Assembly (NCBI RefSeq): GCF_910591885.1
Contig: NC_063286.1
Location: 3,348,001-3,412,000 of the forward strand
Source of the DNA: Bombus terrestris
Lineage: Eukaryota; Arthropoda; Insecta; Hymenoptera; Apidae
DNA length: 64,000 bases
Direction of reading: 5' to 3'
The notes below the pieces were generated by a model, which saw nothing but the letters and a program-made list of their open reading frames with translations, made no database searches and was not told the origin of the DNA. The translations under genes and the position numbers were made by a program. Numbering within the stretch: the stretch's first letter is position 1; each line of letters opens with the position of its first letter. Shown here piece after piece: positions 27,159 through 38,149 of this stretch.

Positions 27159-27650
27159 TTAAAAATAAGGAAAAATTAGAAACAAGAAGTGTACTGATCT
27201 TTCCAAAATTTCAAATTGGCATGATACGTTTTTTTAGTATTTGTATATACTATATATACCCGCTTTCTATTAATTTCTGATCTTCAATGAAGTATGAATC
27301 CCTAAAAATTGGTCATGGCTATAACCTAAAATTTGCAATTCTAGCCATTGATTGCAAAGGAAATTGGCTAGTTTCCCGCAGAACGCTTTTACTTTTTTTT
27401 AGAATGCAGAACTTTTTTTAAGAACGTTTACTTTTTAATAAATTATTTCCATTGCTACTGAGGATTTTGAAAAGTTACTACTGTTAATAAGAAATAGATA
27501 TTGACACGCAAAGTTGAATTGATAACCTTGAAATTACTTTCAAGCTATTCTCACAGATACTTTGTAGGTTAGTTAGATGCTGAATTTAAGCAAGACCCGG
27601 TATATGAATACGTGGACAAGACAGGCATAATATTGTCTAAAATTAGTGAT
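27159..27650 (-). repeat. conserved flank of piggyBac-type family, copy A
   Basis: Beyond the TTAA the sequence is still shared with copies at 40.3, 50.8 and 62.5 kb: AAGAAGTGTACTGATC, AATTCTAGCCATTGATTGC, CAAGCTATTCTCACAGATAC and TTTAAGCAAGACCCGGTATA. The true mobile or duplicated unit is therefore larger than the inner TTAA-bounded piece. Confidence 0.75.
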
Positions 27651-29249
27651 CGTCTTGTGATATTAATTGCGGTATGAATTGTTGGTTAGGTTGGCGAAAT
27701 GGAATTCTGGAAGGTGACATAGTCGTCGCTGAATGGGTACCTTTGAGTAAACATTTATTTGCAAAAGTTTAATAATTACAGAATTGCCACTGTACTAATT
27801 ATTCAAATACTTCAAGTCCCTCTCATTATATTTATTTATATTGCGAAGATCACGGCTGCCTGAAGATTATAAATGTAACAATAAACAGTAATTTAAACTA
27901 TCGTTTTTCCAACCATTCAGACACCTTGGATATCCCAAGGGTAGGGAAGATACCAATGCCAAACAAACCTTTCACGCGGAAACACTGGCTAAACTGAATT
28001 ATACAAGCCATTGCAATTAATTAGCCTTAATAAGAATTATAGGAAGAATCGCAATTATAAGAGACGTTAGCTGTACCGACCAAGGGTGTAAGTTTCTTCC
28101 TGCTCCCTGCAGCAAAAGAAGAAAGAAAAGAAAAAAGAAACAGAAGATATCGCTTGATTCCAGCGGGAGAGAGGGGCTTGATTCCACGGGCAACGTTGGC
28201 AGGCAGTTTGTGGATAACCGAAAGAGGAGCAGCGCCACTGGTGCGGCTACAGGCAGGCAAAATGCTGGCAACGAGGATGGAAGACAGAAGCGCGAAGAAG
28301 AGAACGAGAAAGAAGGAGGATGAGTCCAGTCGCCGGTGGCGTGGAAGAAAACAGAGTCACGAGATGCCGGAGCTGTCCTCCAGATGGGGGTGAATCGGAG
28401 GAACGGGGTAGTCGGTGCTGGATAAAACCGGGAAATTGTGGGTGGTGGGTGTGGAGCGAGGAGCCGTGGAACCGATGGACAAAACGAGGCTGGAACGGCT
28501 CTTACAGTGAAACAGAGATAGAAAGAAGGGAAAGATGGGTACAAGAAGAGGGGTGAATCGCTCTAGAACGGAAAAGGGGAGGTTGGACGGCGATGCCGCT
28601 GGAAGAGGGTGAGAGGAGGATTGAGAGGGGTGCCGGCACGCGGATCCTCCCGGAGCACCGCGCAATCCCGGGGGCCGCTTTAAATGAGTCAGCGTTTTTA
28701 TGCCTCGCGATGTTGTCAAAGCGCAAACAGCACCCGATAATATATCATCCGTTGAGCAAGCAACCCCCTTCAACCCTCGAGACACGGCCCCTTCTATGCG
28801 CCGCGAAAGCGGTTCACGGGTCTAGAACTCGATGGAAGCAGAGTCCTGCAAAGGACTGTTATGTTTGTACAACCTGTAATAATGAAGTTTGATAAGGGTT
28901 ACACAGGGGATGAGCGCGCCAAGTGCAACCAGGTGACTGTGATACGCGAATCTGCCGCGGATGAAATACGACGGCACCGCTGGTGGTTGAATGGTTGACG
29001 TGATAATATGCGACCTCGGGTCACACAGCGGTAAGAGAGTTGTGATTAAGAGAACATTTTTTGCGCAATATCTAAACGAATTAAATAATTTTGTGCAACT
29101 ATGAAACCGGTTAAAATACAGCATTCTGTATTTCTTGTCTCTTACGCTTCTTAAAAATATACATGTGCTACTGATAAAATTAATATCTTTAAGAGAGAAA
29201 CATGGTTATACTTGTCTGTATCAATTTTATTCTAATCATTTATGTGTAC
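27651..29249. other. non-coding; GC-rich patch at 28.08-28.83 kb
   Basis: The GC- and purine-rich patch is open in many frames on both strands (up to 175 codons on the minus strand). The overlapping frames and low-complexity translations argue for composition rather than coding. Confidence 0.4.
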
Positions 29250-30035
29250 TATTTTATATATATTTATTGTAATATGTTGAGGTTGACTGATAGAGAAACA
29301 AGTAGGTGAATTTGTAGTGGAAAAATATATTGAGATAAGTATAAATACAGGTATAGTGTATGAAGTCAAAATCAAGTAAATTGTTATCATTATTTATTAA
29401 TTTAATGTATGATATTGTTGAGGTTGACTGGCAGAGGAACCAGTGGATTCATTTGTAATAGAAAAATATATTGAAATAAGTGTAAGTATAAGTATGGTGT
29501 ATGAGCTGAAAATAAAATAAATTGTCATCATTATTTATTAATTCAATACATGATATTGTTAAGGTTGACTGATAGAGGAACCAGTGGATGCATTTGTAAT
29601 AGAAAAATATATTGAAATAAGTATAAGTACAGATATAGTCTATGAGGTCAAAATCAAGTAAATTGTTACCATTATTTATTAATTTAATGTGTGATATTGT
29701 TGAGGTTGACTGGCAGAGGAACCAGTGGATGCATTTGTAATAGAAAAATATATTGAAATAAGTACAAGTACAGATATAGTCTATGAGGTCAAAATCAAGT
29801 AAATTGTTACCATTATTTATTAATTTAATGTGTGATATTGTTGAGGTAGACTGATGGAAGAACCAGTGGATGAATTTGTAATAGAAAAATGTATTGAAAT
29901 AATTACAAGTACAGACATAGTGTATGAGGTCAAAATCAAGTAAATTGTTATCATTATTTATTAATTCAATGTGTGATATTGTTAAGGTTGACTGGTAGAG
30001 GAACCAGTGGATTAATTAAGTACAAGTATAGTATA
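29250..30035. repeat. tandem array, 6 units of about 141 bp
   Basis: The anchor GAGGTTGACTG or a close variant recurs at 29280, 29421, 29562, 29703, 29844 and 29984, a very regular 139-142 bp spacing. Units share GAACCAGTGGAT, GTAATAGAAAAATATATTGA and AAATCAAGTAAATTGTTA. Units 3-5 are the most alike. The sixth is truncated at about 30035. Confidence 0.95.
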
Positions 30036-32246
30036 TGGTAATTCATATCCTCACTCTTTCAGTATTACAATACAATAAGAACGTTCATCTATTGCAAAGG
30101 ACATTAACAAAAAGCTAACTTTATGGTTTCAGCTAAAGGCTATAAGAAACATAAATAGAAAACTGTTAATTAGTTCCTTTGTTCCTAGACCTTACAACGC
30201 AAAACACAATGTATATTCAAGGGTACAATAATATTTTCTCTCCTTATTTAGAATATTTCTGTATGATAGCCGTCTCCAGGTCACGGATATACATAAATAA
30301 AGATGTAGAGTTTTTCTTGAAGTAGTTGCCTCAACATAATACATTACATTGGTCACTAGTGACTAATATTTTCTAGGATGGTTAAAATAACATAAATTTC
30401 ATGAAATAAACAGTATTTAATAATGTGAACGCGTGTTTAGATAATATTCTTAGAAAAATACAATGTATTTTGTAAAAAGTAGACGTTATGGTGTAGTATA
30501 CTTTACAGGTGTAGTACAGGTTACAGGGCAAAATATATCAAACTTTCATGACGTGTTAAAGAATAATTACATGCAGTCAAATAAATGAGATATCGCTGCA
30601 ATTAACACATTCCAGCAGAAGACTGGAAAAAGATTAAAATCAAAGTTGAAGTTAAAGCTAAACTTCAAGTTAAAAGTTAAGGTTAAAAAAGAGAAAAATT
30701 ATTCCAATGCAGTTGGTATGAAGACTTGTGAATGTTACCCTGATTCATTTAATTCTGATTATTAACCGCTTTGACAAGAATTTTCATGCCTACAATGGAA
30801 TCAATTATGATTTATATTTCCTTTTGATTTCTGAGAAAGATGCAACACACTAACTGGATTACTGTTTTACAACAGAACTGTTTGACTTTTTGCTTCCTTG
30901 TAATTCTCCTTATTATCAGCAGACTTGGAGACGGAAATTATCATTTGTATTATCCCTTACGGTTTAGGGTTACCGATCCCATCATTAACATATTCTAACC
31001 GAAATGATAGTAGAAACAGATTTTGAAAGGTGTATATCTATAGATGAAATAATCTGATAACCTTAGCTTGCTTAGATCTTAGCGATTGAAGAAAGCTAGG
31101 AACTGCGATGTCTGATTACGATAGCGATAAATTTTATGAATGACCTTGCAATTACCTGTCTGCCATTTTGACCTGCGAATATCAGTGACAGTAGTGAAAA
31201 TTTATCTCTGGTCCATTTCCTGTCAGCTTAATAGATAATTTCTCTGTAAACCGACTGATCGACCATCAAGTACCGAAGTAATCTTTTTAATCTGCCATAA
31301 ATAATATTCCAATGTCTTATAAAAATGTGTTTCTTTTTTATTATGGGTCGTAATGGTTGATTTCTCAATAAATTTCTAAAAGGGTTTCGCCTAAAAAGGT
31401 TAGCAATATGGCGATTTTCAAAAATAATAGAATAAAATGAAATAACGAAGAGTTTGGAAAATAATATTTCCTTGACGTTAAAATTTCTTGCATTTTGGAT
31501 ATTTGATATAAAGAACGTGTACTTTTAACGTTTTGGAAGCAATATTATAAATAATCATATTACCTGTGAGAACGTTTAGGTTATGAAATTTATAATATTA
31601 AATTCAATTAACAAAATATTTATTATGTTCATGGAAAAGCTTGAATTATTTGTATGTGTAGTAAAAGTATGTGTAGATGAATACACATGAAAATATGTGT
31701 ATGTATATATCATGAGGATTCATCATTTTTGTATTAGGAGAATTTTTTCTTGTTAAAATAAAATTGGTATCCCGTTGGTACAAGTGCAAAGAGGTTTGTC
31801 AAAGAATTTACGCGAAGGAATCGTCTACGGTGTCTCGTTGACGGCGTCGAGTCAGTTCCATTAAAACACGATACAAGTTGGCCGTGAAGAGCGACAGCCC
31901 ACTGATTTTGTATTCAGCCAACTTCCGTTATAAAATTGCCAACTTTTTTGCGCGACGCTGAGACACGGGACAAGAAAGAGGCGAGAGGCGGGAAAGAAAA
32001 ATGGTCGCGAGCGGACAGCAAAAATTCTACGAATGCAAAACTTTCGGTTCCGTGAACACGTTTCTTCCGATAGAGATGCAATGAAAAGAAATTAGGAAAA
32101 AATAAGAGCGTAAAAAAAATAGCATTAAAAGTAAGAAAATTTATGAATTGAAATCTCTTCTCACTTTACACTGTAATAATATAACATATCCGATTTTTAT
32201 TTTTATATATCCGACAGATACCTTTATATACGTAAAAGTTGAAGTT
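30036..32246. other. non-coding; holds one copy of a dispersed duplicate
   Basis: The segment 30530-30850 reappears at 32460-32790, where it lies inside a mariner-bounded composite. Otherwise AT-rich DNA, with a GC-richer patch at about 31.80-32.05 kb and no recognised exon. Confidence 0.55.
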
Positions 32247-32812
32247 TTAGGTTATCCGGAAAGTTTCTTTCGTTTCATAAAGTGATAATAGACGAATAAC
32301 AATTTCTCTCTTATATTATTTTATTGAATTTGGTGTAACCCACTTCGTTCTATTTCTATTATTACGTTCGTGCATAATTCAATAAAATAACATAAAGAAC
32401 AAAAAATTGTGCGTCTATTATTTCCTTATAGAACGAAAGAGACTTTCCGGACAACCTAAAATATCAATCTTTCACTACGTGTTAAAGGATAATTATACGC
32501 AGTCAAATAAATGAGATATCGTTGCAATTAATACATTCCAGTAGAAGACTGCAAAAAGACTAAAATTAAAGTTGAAGTTAAAGCTAAACTTCAAGTTAAG
32601 TGTTTAAGTTAGAAAAGAGAAAAATTATTCCAATGCAATTAGTATAAAGACTTTAGAATATCGAATTGCCTTGGTGAATGTTACTCTGATTCATTTAGTT
32701 CTGTGTATTAATTACTTTGACAAGAATTTCTATGCCTACATTGAAATCCATTATGATTTATATTTCCTTCTAATCTCTGAGGAAGGTGCACACAACTTTT
32801 TGGACAACCTAA
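32247..32812. mobile_element. composite mariner-type element, 566 bp
   Basis: The first part, 32247-32459, is a complete short element (TTAGGTTATCCGGAAAG ... CTTTCCGGACAACCTAA). It is joined directly to about 330 bp homologous to 30530-30850. The far end is again a terminal-repeat-like sequence, AACTTTTTGGACAACCTAA, followed by TA. This could be capture of neighbouring DNA between two ends, or a chance fusion. Confidence 0.6.
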
Positions 32813-33995
32813 TATTAAGATTATCTGTGAAAAAGAAAATAATAAGTATGCAACAAGATGATCTACAGAGGGTTAGCAATATTTGTTGCAAAATAAACAG
32901 GTGAAAGATTGGTAGAGCAAAAATTTCATACAGATTCTCCCCTACATTGTCAACATTAACCCCTTCACAGTATCTGTCTTTCAGGTTGCAGATTTAAAAC
33001 CATCGACGAAATCATCAAATGTGGTGCTATAAGTTTCAGATTATTCATGTAATTGCTTATTTGTATTATTCATATAATATCAATTATTATTCATATTTCT
33101 ATGGAAAGTTTAAAACATATATTCTTTGCATATGGTTGTCCATGAATTCTCTATAAGCAAATAGAATAAAAAAAAAATCATTTCTATTGAACTCTTTATT
33201 TTATTGCAGCGTGAAGGAATTAATTTCAAGAATTCGCTACGCGCTATAGATCTACATAAACATTGAGCAGCAAGAGTTTTCGGAGCTTCCTTAAAAGATG
33301 TCCTGAAAGTTGGAAAACTTGGGAAAGTCGATCGAAGGATGACAGAACGGTAAGAATCTGGAAAAGGGAGGAAGAACGAGAAGATAGTCGGAGGAAGACG
33401 AGAAAGGGGATGGAAGATGGACGGGACGAGGGTGACTATGACGCGAGACGTCAACCGAGCTGACGGGGTAGCTTTTCCCGCGCGATACCAACCGGCGACG
33501 ACGAGGACGGAGGGAAAGTCAGAATAACTTGGTAAACTTTAACCTCCAGAGTATAAAAGTGGGATGCCTTCTTTTCTATCTGCTCGCGAGGATCTTGGTA
33601 TCCGGCCTCCACGTTTACGGCTCGCTTCGATCTCCCCATTGCTTCGTCGATAAAAACGCGTCATATCCGTGACCACTTCTTGCGTTTGACCTCGAGTTCT
33701 CGCAAACAATCGGTTCCTCCGTGTCTACCAAAACGTGAAAGCTATTCCTTCCTGCTTCACCTCCATTGATATCGAATCTCTTCGTTAAGACAGATCGCCA
33801 GGGAATTGTTGTTTTTCCTTGTTTAAAAAAATCTAACCACCGTTTCAAAATGATTAGCAACATCTTGCTTGCGTGCTTTTAATGATTGCAAAACGGTATC
33901 TATAGATTTGAGGTTAAGTATGTTGTCTTCTTTAACCATCACTGTAATCATCCTTCCAATGTATTCAAAGCATCCATCTATCTGCATCTATTCTA
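32813..33995. other. non-coding, no gene seen
   Basis: Purine-rich DNA at about 33.29-33.46 kb gives several overlapping open frames with low-complexity translations. No exon supported. Confidence 0.4.
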
Positions 33996-34076
33996 TTAGG
34001 TTAGCAACTAAGTGATTGCGGGTTTTGTCATTAAGTGGTATTGACAAAATCCGCAATCACTTAGTTTCCAAGCCAA
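33996..34076 (-). mobile_element. mariner-type hairpin MITE, 81 bp
   Basis: TTAGGTTAGCAACTAAGTGA at the left and TTAGTTTCCAAGCCAA at the right, flanked by TA (33994-33995, 34077-34078). It is the reverse-complement orientation of the copy at 34360. Confidence 0.85.
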
Positions 34077-34359
34077 TAAATAGAAGAAATTAATAGAAGA
34101 GATATGGCTTGGTTAGATTTCTTCGCTAGATTTGGTTGATCCTCTAACGAGTACTATACTTTGCATATTGTGCATATTTTGGCATATTGTATGCAGTCTT
34201 TACATCTTTAAACGTCCCATAAATGCATCTCTTCCTTATTCTTCATCCTTTTACACTTCTGAAACTGGTCTCTCTCAAATGCAACACTTAAATTTCCTCC
34301 TAAAAGAATATTGTCAACATCGGGTACCAAGAGGTAGAATTATCTTATTTAAATATTTA

Positions 34360-34440
34360 TTGGCTTGGAAACTAACTGATTGCGGATTCCGTCACTATCA
34401 CTTAATGACAAAACCCGCAATCATTTAGTTTCCAAGCCAA
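34360..34440 (+). mobile_element. mariner-type hairpin MITE, 81 bp
   Basis: TTGGCTTGGAAACTAACTGA and TTAGTTTCCAAGCCAA form the ends, flanked by TA. It lies 283 bp from an oppositely oriented copy that shares the unusual AAGCCAA end, so the two are probably sister insertions. Confidence 0.85.
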
Positions 34441-36090
34441 TAAAACTTTCCCGCTATTCGAACCATCGATTCAACCACTCGCCATACTAATCTCCCATTT
34501 CTATTCTTAGTTCCCCGAATTACAATCTCAATCACGAGCATAATTCCAGTGCACGAAATATCCCGGGCATATTCTACGGAGCAACGAAGCACCGTGTAAC
34601 TTGTCCAGGCGATAGAACGAGAGGGTGGAACAGGAAGAGGGGGATGAAGAGTTCGGTGTTAGAATACGACCAGATAGCAGAGAAGGAGCGCGTGCATAGG
34701 TATAGAGAAACGGGTGTATAAGGCGACGAAGCCGCGGCACAGCGAAGGAGAACAGGAAGAAGGATGAAGAGGGTGGCGAGGAGAGAAAGAGAGAGACACG
34801 AGGGTTGGTCGAGCACTGGCAGGGCTGAGCTTTCCCAACCCTTAGCAACGCTCTCGCGACGCGCTATCCTGCGGATAACATCAGCAGCTTCAGGCCAGGA
34901 AATGAAAATCGCGCCGACACTGTTTAATTTAGATAAAAGCATATGTTACACGACGAGCTGCACAGAGAGGGGCTGAGTGGTTGCTCTGACCAGGCACATC
35001 TTTCGACGAGGTGCTTTGTGGCTTACCGTGAACAGAATTCTTTTGCTCTGCTGTTAGGATGATTCTAGGAAGTTCTCTGTTGCTGTGTGGTATGAACGTA
35101 ATGCAAAATACATTATACACCTAATGGATCTAATTATTGACCGTAGTAATCGACTAATAGGTAATTAGTCGCCGACGTTCAGCTTCATAAAATTGTATTA
35201 AAATATGAACAGAAGAAATTCTGTTAAAAATTCTTATAAAGCAAGCTTTAGTAATATATTACTGTACATAACCTTTACCAACAATAAATTCGTTCAATGA
35301 AGCGAATCCAATGAAAATGATCTGTTAAATTTATCCATCTTTACAGATATTTATGTACTCTTACCCCTGTTTATGTGCAGGTCTATAGACCTCCATAAAT
35401 CTCATTTATGTTTCTCTTGACATCATACTATTGCCAGTTGAATAGCAACTATTGAATACTTGAACACTGTAGCAGGTATAAGGTCAGATGCATGAGTGAC
35501 CATTTAACACAAATGTAACATAACTGTAATAGGTTTACTGTTACTAAATTGTCTTAATCCGTAGCAATAAAATTAAGCTGTTTAAGAATTTGCCTGTTCT
35601 TAAAAACCAGAAATTCGAACGGAACGTAGCAGAATTGGAATAAAGCGGATGATAATTCGGATGTAATTACTTTTCTATACCAGAGATAATCCTTTGATGC
35701 GGTAGCTGTGACCCCCATTTCGCGGCGACTCACACCACGCGAGCATTCTTCGTATCCCGGTATCCCCCATTTTCATCGCCCCGGCTAGCCTTGGCTGAAG
35801 GCAATCCACCGTTAGACCCTGTCAAACTTCTAGATTACATTATACAAAAGCAGAGGCACGACTCGTCGATCTGGAAATCCGACCGCCGGGAATATTCGCC
35901 GTTATTTGGGAACAACCCTCTGGCCGAAATTGCCGCTGATTTAATATTTATTGAGGGACCTATTTAATCGGAATTTTATTGTTTTTCAGTTGTCAAATAA
36001 GTAACTTTTTACAACGGTAGTCGAGAGCAATGGAATTCGCCTAATTTTTCAATACTTTTCTTCGTGTAACATGATATGCGTATTTCTGTA
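34441..36090. other. non-coding; GC-rich patches at 34.52-34.88 and 35.70-35.80 kb
   Basis: No exon is recognised. Overlapping open frames at 34528-34942 on both strands look accidental. Confidence 0.4.
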
Positions 36091-36204
36091 TTAGGTTGTC
36101 CGAGAAGTATGTTTCTTTTACAGACACGACCTTTACAACGATGTATCTTTATAAAAACATGAAAGCTAATCTGTCGAACGTTGCGATGTTTGTTTTGATT
36201 CAAC

Positions 36205-36499
36205 TGTTGGGATATGTATAATTCTATGTAGACTAGGTTAGCTGCGTAGTAGCGATACTTGTATGTGAATATCAATGTGTGTAAGTATGCGTGTGCGCGA
36301 CGTCTCGAAACAAAGGAATGTAATCTGTTCAGTTAGCGGTCTGGTATGGAAGAAGGTATGACGCGTGCAAGTGTTTATCGATAAATATCTTTGAAATCGT
36401 TTATCAAATAAATATATAACTATTCTAATATAAATTCTAAATGTAAATTTCGCGTTCCTATACCATTATTTCGGCTATTAAGATCCAAAATTCTCAATA
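36205..36499 (+). mobile_element. copia-like solo LTR, nested
   Basis: It begins TGTTGGGATATG and ends TTCTCAATA (TGTTG...CAACA-type termini with one change), and contains AATAAATATATAAC. It interrupts a mariner-type element exactly where the uninterrupted copy at 19481 reads TTTTGATAGAACAGAG. The five bases on the left, TCAAC, and on the right, AGAAC, are a slightly decayed 5-bp target duplication. No internal retrotransposon sequence remains. Confidence 0.7.
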
Positions 36500-37015
36500 A
36501 GAACAGAATGGATCATTCGATGAAATAATATGAAACGAAAAATATTGTGCGTCCATTATTTCCTTATAATACGAAAGGAACTTTTCTTTTTAACTTATTT
36601 TACTTATTCCATTTAATGGAGATTATGTTATTTAGATTCTAGGAGATTTCGTTGTAAATTTTCGAGTCTTTATAAGAATATATATTAGACGCGTGCAAGT
36701 GTTTATCGATAAATATCTTTGAAATCGTTTATCAAATAAATATATAACTATTCTAATATAAATTCTAAATGTAAATTTCGCGTTCCTATACCATTATTTC
36801 GGCTATTAAGATCCAAAATTCTCAATAAGAACAAAATGGATCATTCGATAAAATAATATGAAACGAAAAATGTTGTGCGTCCATTATTTCCTTATAATAC
36901 GAAAGGAACTTTTCTTTTTAACTTATTTTACTTATTCCTTTTAATGGAGATTATGTTATTTAGATTCTAGGAGATTTCGTTGTGAATTTTCGAGTCTTTA
37001 TAAGAATATATATTA
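36360..37015. repeat. 328-bp tandem duplication
   Basis: Unit 1 is 36360-36687 and unit 2 is 36688-37015. They are nearly identical from GACGCGTGCAAGTGTTTATC to AGAATATATATTA. Each holds the right half of the copia-like LTR and the following mariner remnant. The copy at 56 kb has only one unit, so the duplication came after the two loci separated. Confidence 0.9.
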
Positions 37016-37549
37016 AAGTATTTTAATATATCTGTTGCATTCACATATACGTTACACCACGTCATTGCGATTATGTAACAATAACTAACATGGTGCAACT
37101 GACACAGCCAGTGTATTTTTACTTTTCGTGTGTTTCAAGAAATTCCATTGGGCGATTTAACAAAACAATGGAGAAGAATCGTTAGAATAATCATCGCTCC
37201 TCAAAGCAAAGGCATTTCTCGTGAAGAAAATGTGCAGTTCCAGGGATGAGACAGGTAAATACAGATGTATTTTATTAGCATCGAACGTATTAATATTTAG
37301 AATAATTTTTACATGTTAGAGATCCTTCTCCATCGAACTCTTCGTTTGCTCTGATGTAGTAGGTTATCCGGAAAGTGTCTTTCTTTTGCAAACGTATTCT
37401 TTACGTGAAACCAAGTCTGTGAAATGTCGCAGTGTTTATCTCGACAGAACGAAATGAATCGCACGTAATTCGAGAAAATAATATAAAACAAAAATCCTCG
37501 TGCGTCTATTATTTCTCGTAAAACGAAAGAAACTTTCCGGATAACCTAA

Positions 37550-38149
37550 TAATTTGATTGCTAACATTGGCATAAAAACAAATGGAATAAAGAAAATTAT
37601 ATGAAAAATACAATACGCGAGGGGAAAAATAAACTTGCCTCACTGTTGTACTATCAAGTTTCTACGAACGTATCGTTGAAAATCTGTCTAACTCGTATGC
37701 AAAATTACAAATTAACCATTTGGATTACCGTTAATTACTGTTAATGAAATTATATCGCAATTCATGGGAGAAATGATACGAGGCTGAGAGACTATTCCCT
37801 CCTTAATAATAACGTTTTCTGATTGTTCAAAATTATGAAACATTATACACATGCGAGCTTACGTGACGTCAACCGTATACTCAGTGGAAAGAAACACGTT
37901 TCTACCATCAGTGTCGTAAAAGCTTACTGCATGGAACAGTTGGTATCGGTTCATCTTCCATGTCATATTTCATGTGTATCTGTGCACAATTATCTAACGG
38001 AATCAATGCTTGACAAGCATCAGTCATATAATTATCAACTTTAACGTACTCTTCGTCTCACTTGTCGCTAAGCACTAGCAAAATGGAACGTTCAATCGGT
38101 GCACTTGATCTTCCGAGCAGCCATCGATATCTTAAGTACCTTGCGATAA
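37550..38149. other. non-coding, no gene seen
   Basis: A 73-codon open frame (37823-38044) has no recognisable similarity and no splice or promoter context. I leave it uncalled. Confidence 0.4.

Larger units (their letters stand above)
36091..37549. mobile_element. composite mariner-bounded element, copy A, 1459 bp
   Basis: The outer ends are TTAGGTTGTCCGAGAAGT and CTTTCCGGATAACCTAA, with TA outside each (36089-36090, 37550-37551). In order it contains: a short mariner-type element whose right terminal repeat is lost, split by a copia-like solo LTR (36205-36499); a 328-bp tandem duplication; about 350 bp of unclassified DNA; and a second, complete short mariner-type element at the right (about 37357-37549). 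The same arrangement, without the tandem duplication, occurs at 56166-57327. No transposase frame. Confidence 0.8.

Noticed and set aside
28017..28785. Minus-strand open frames of 142 and 175 codons
   Set aside because: Low-complexity Ser/Pro/Phe-rich translations antisense to a purine-rich tract. No supporting context.
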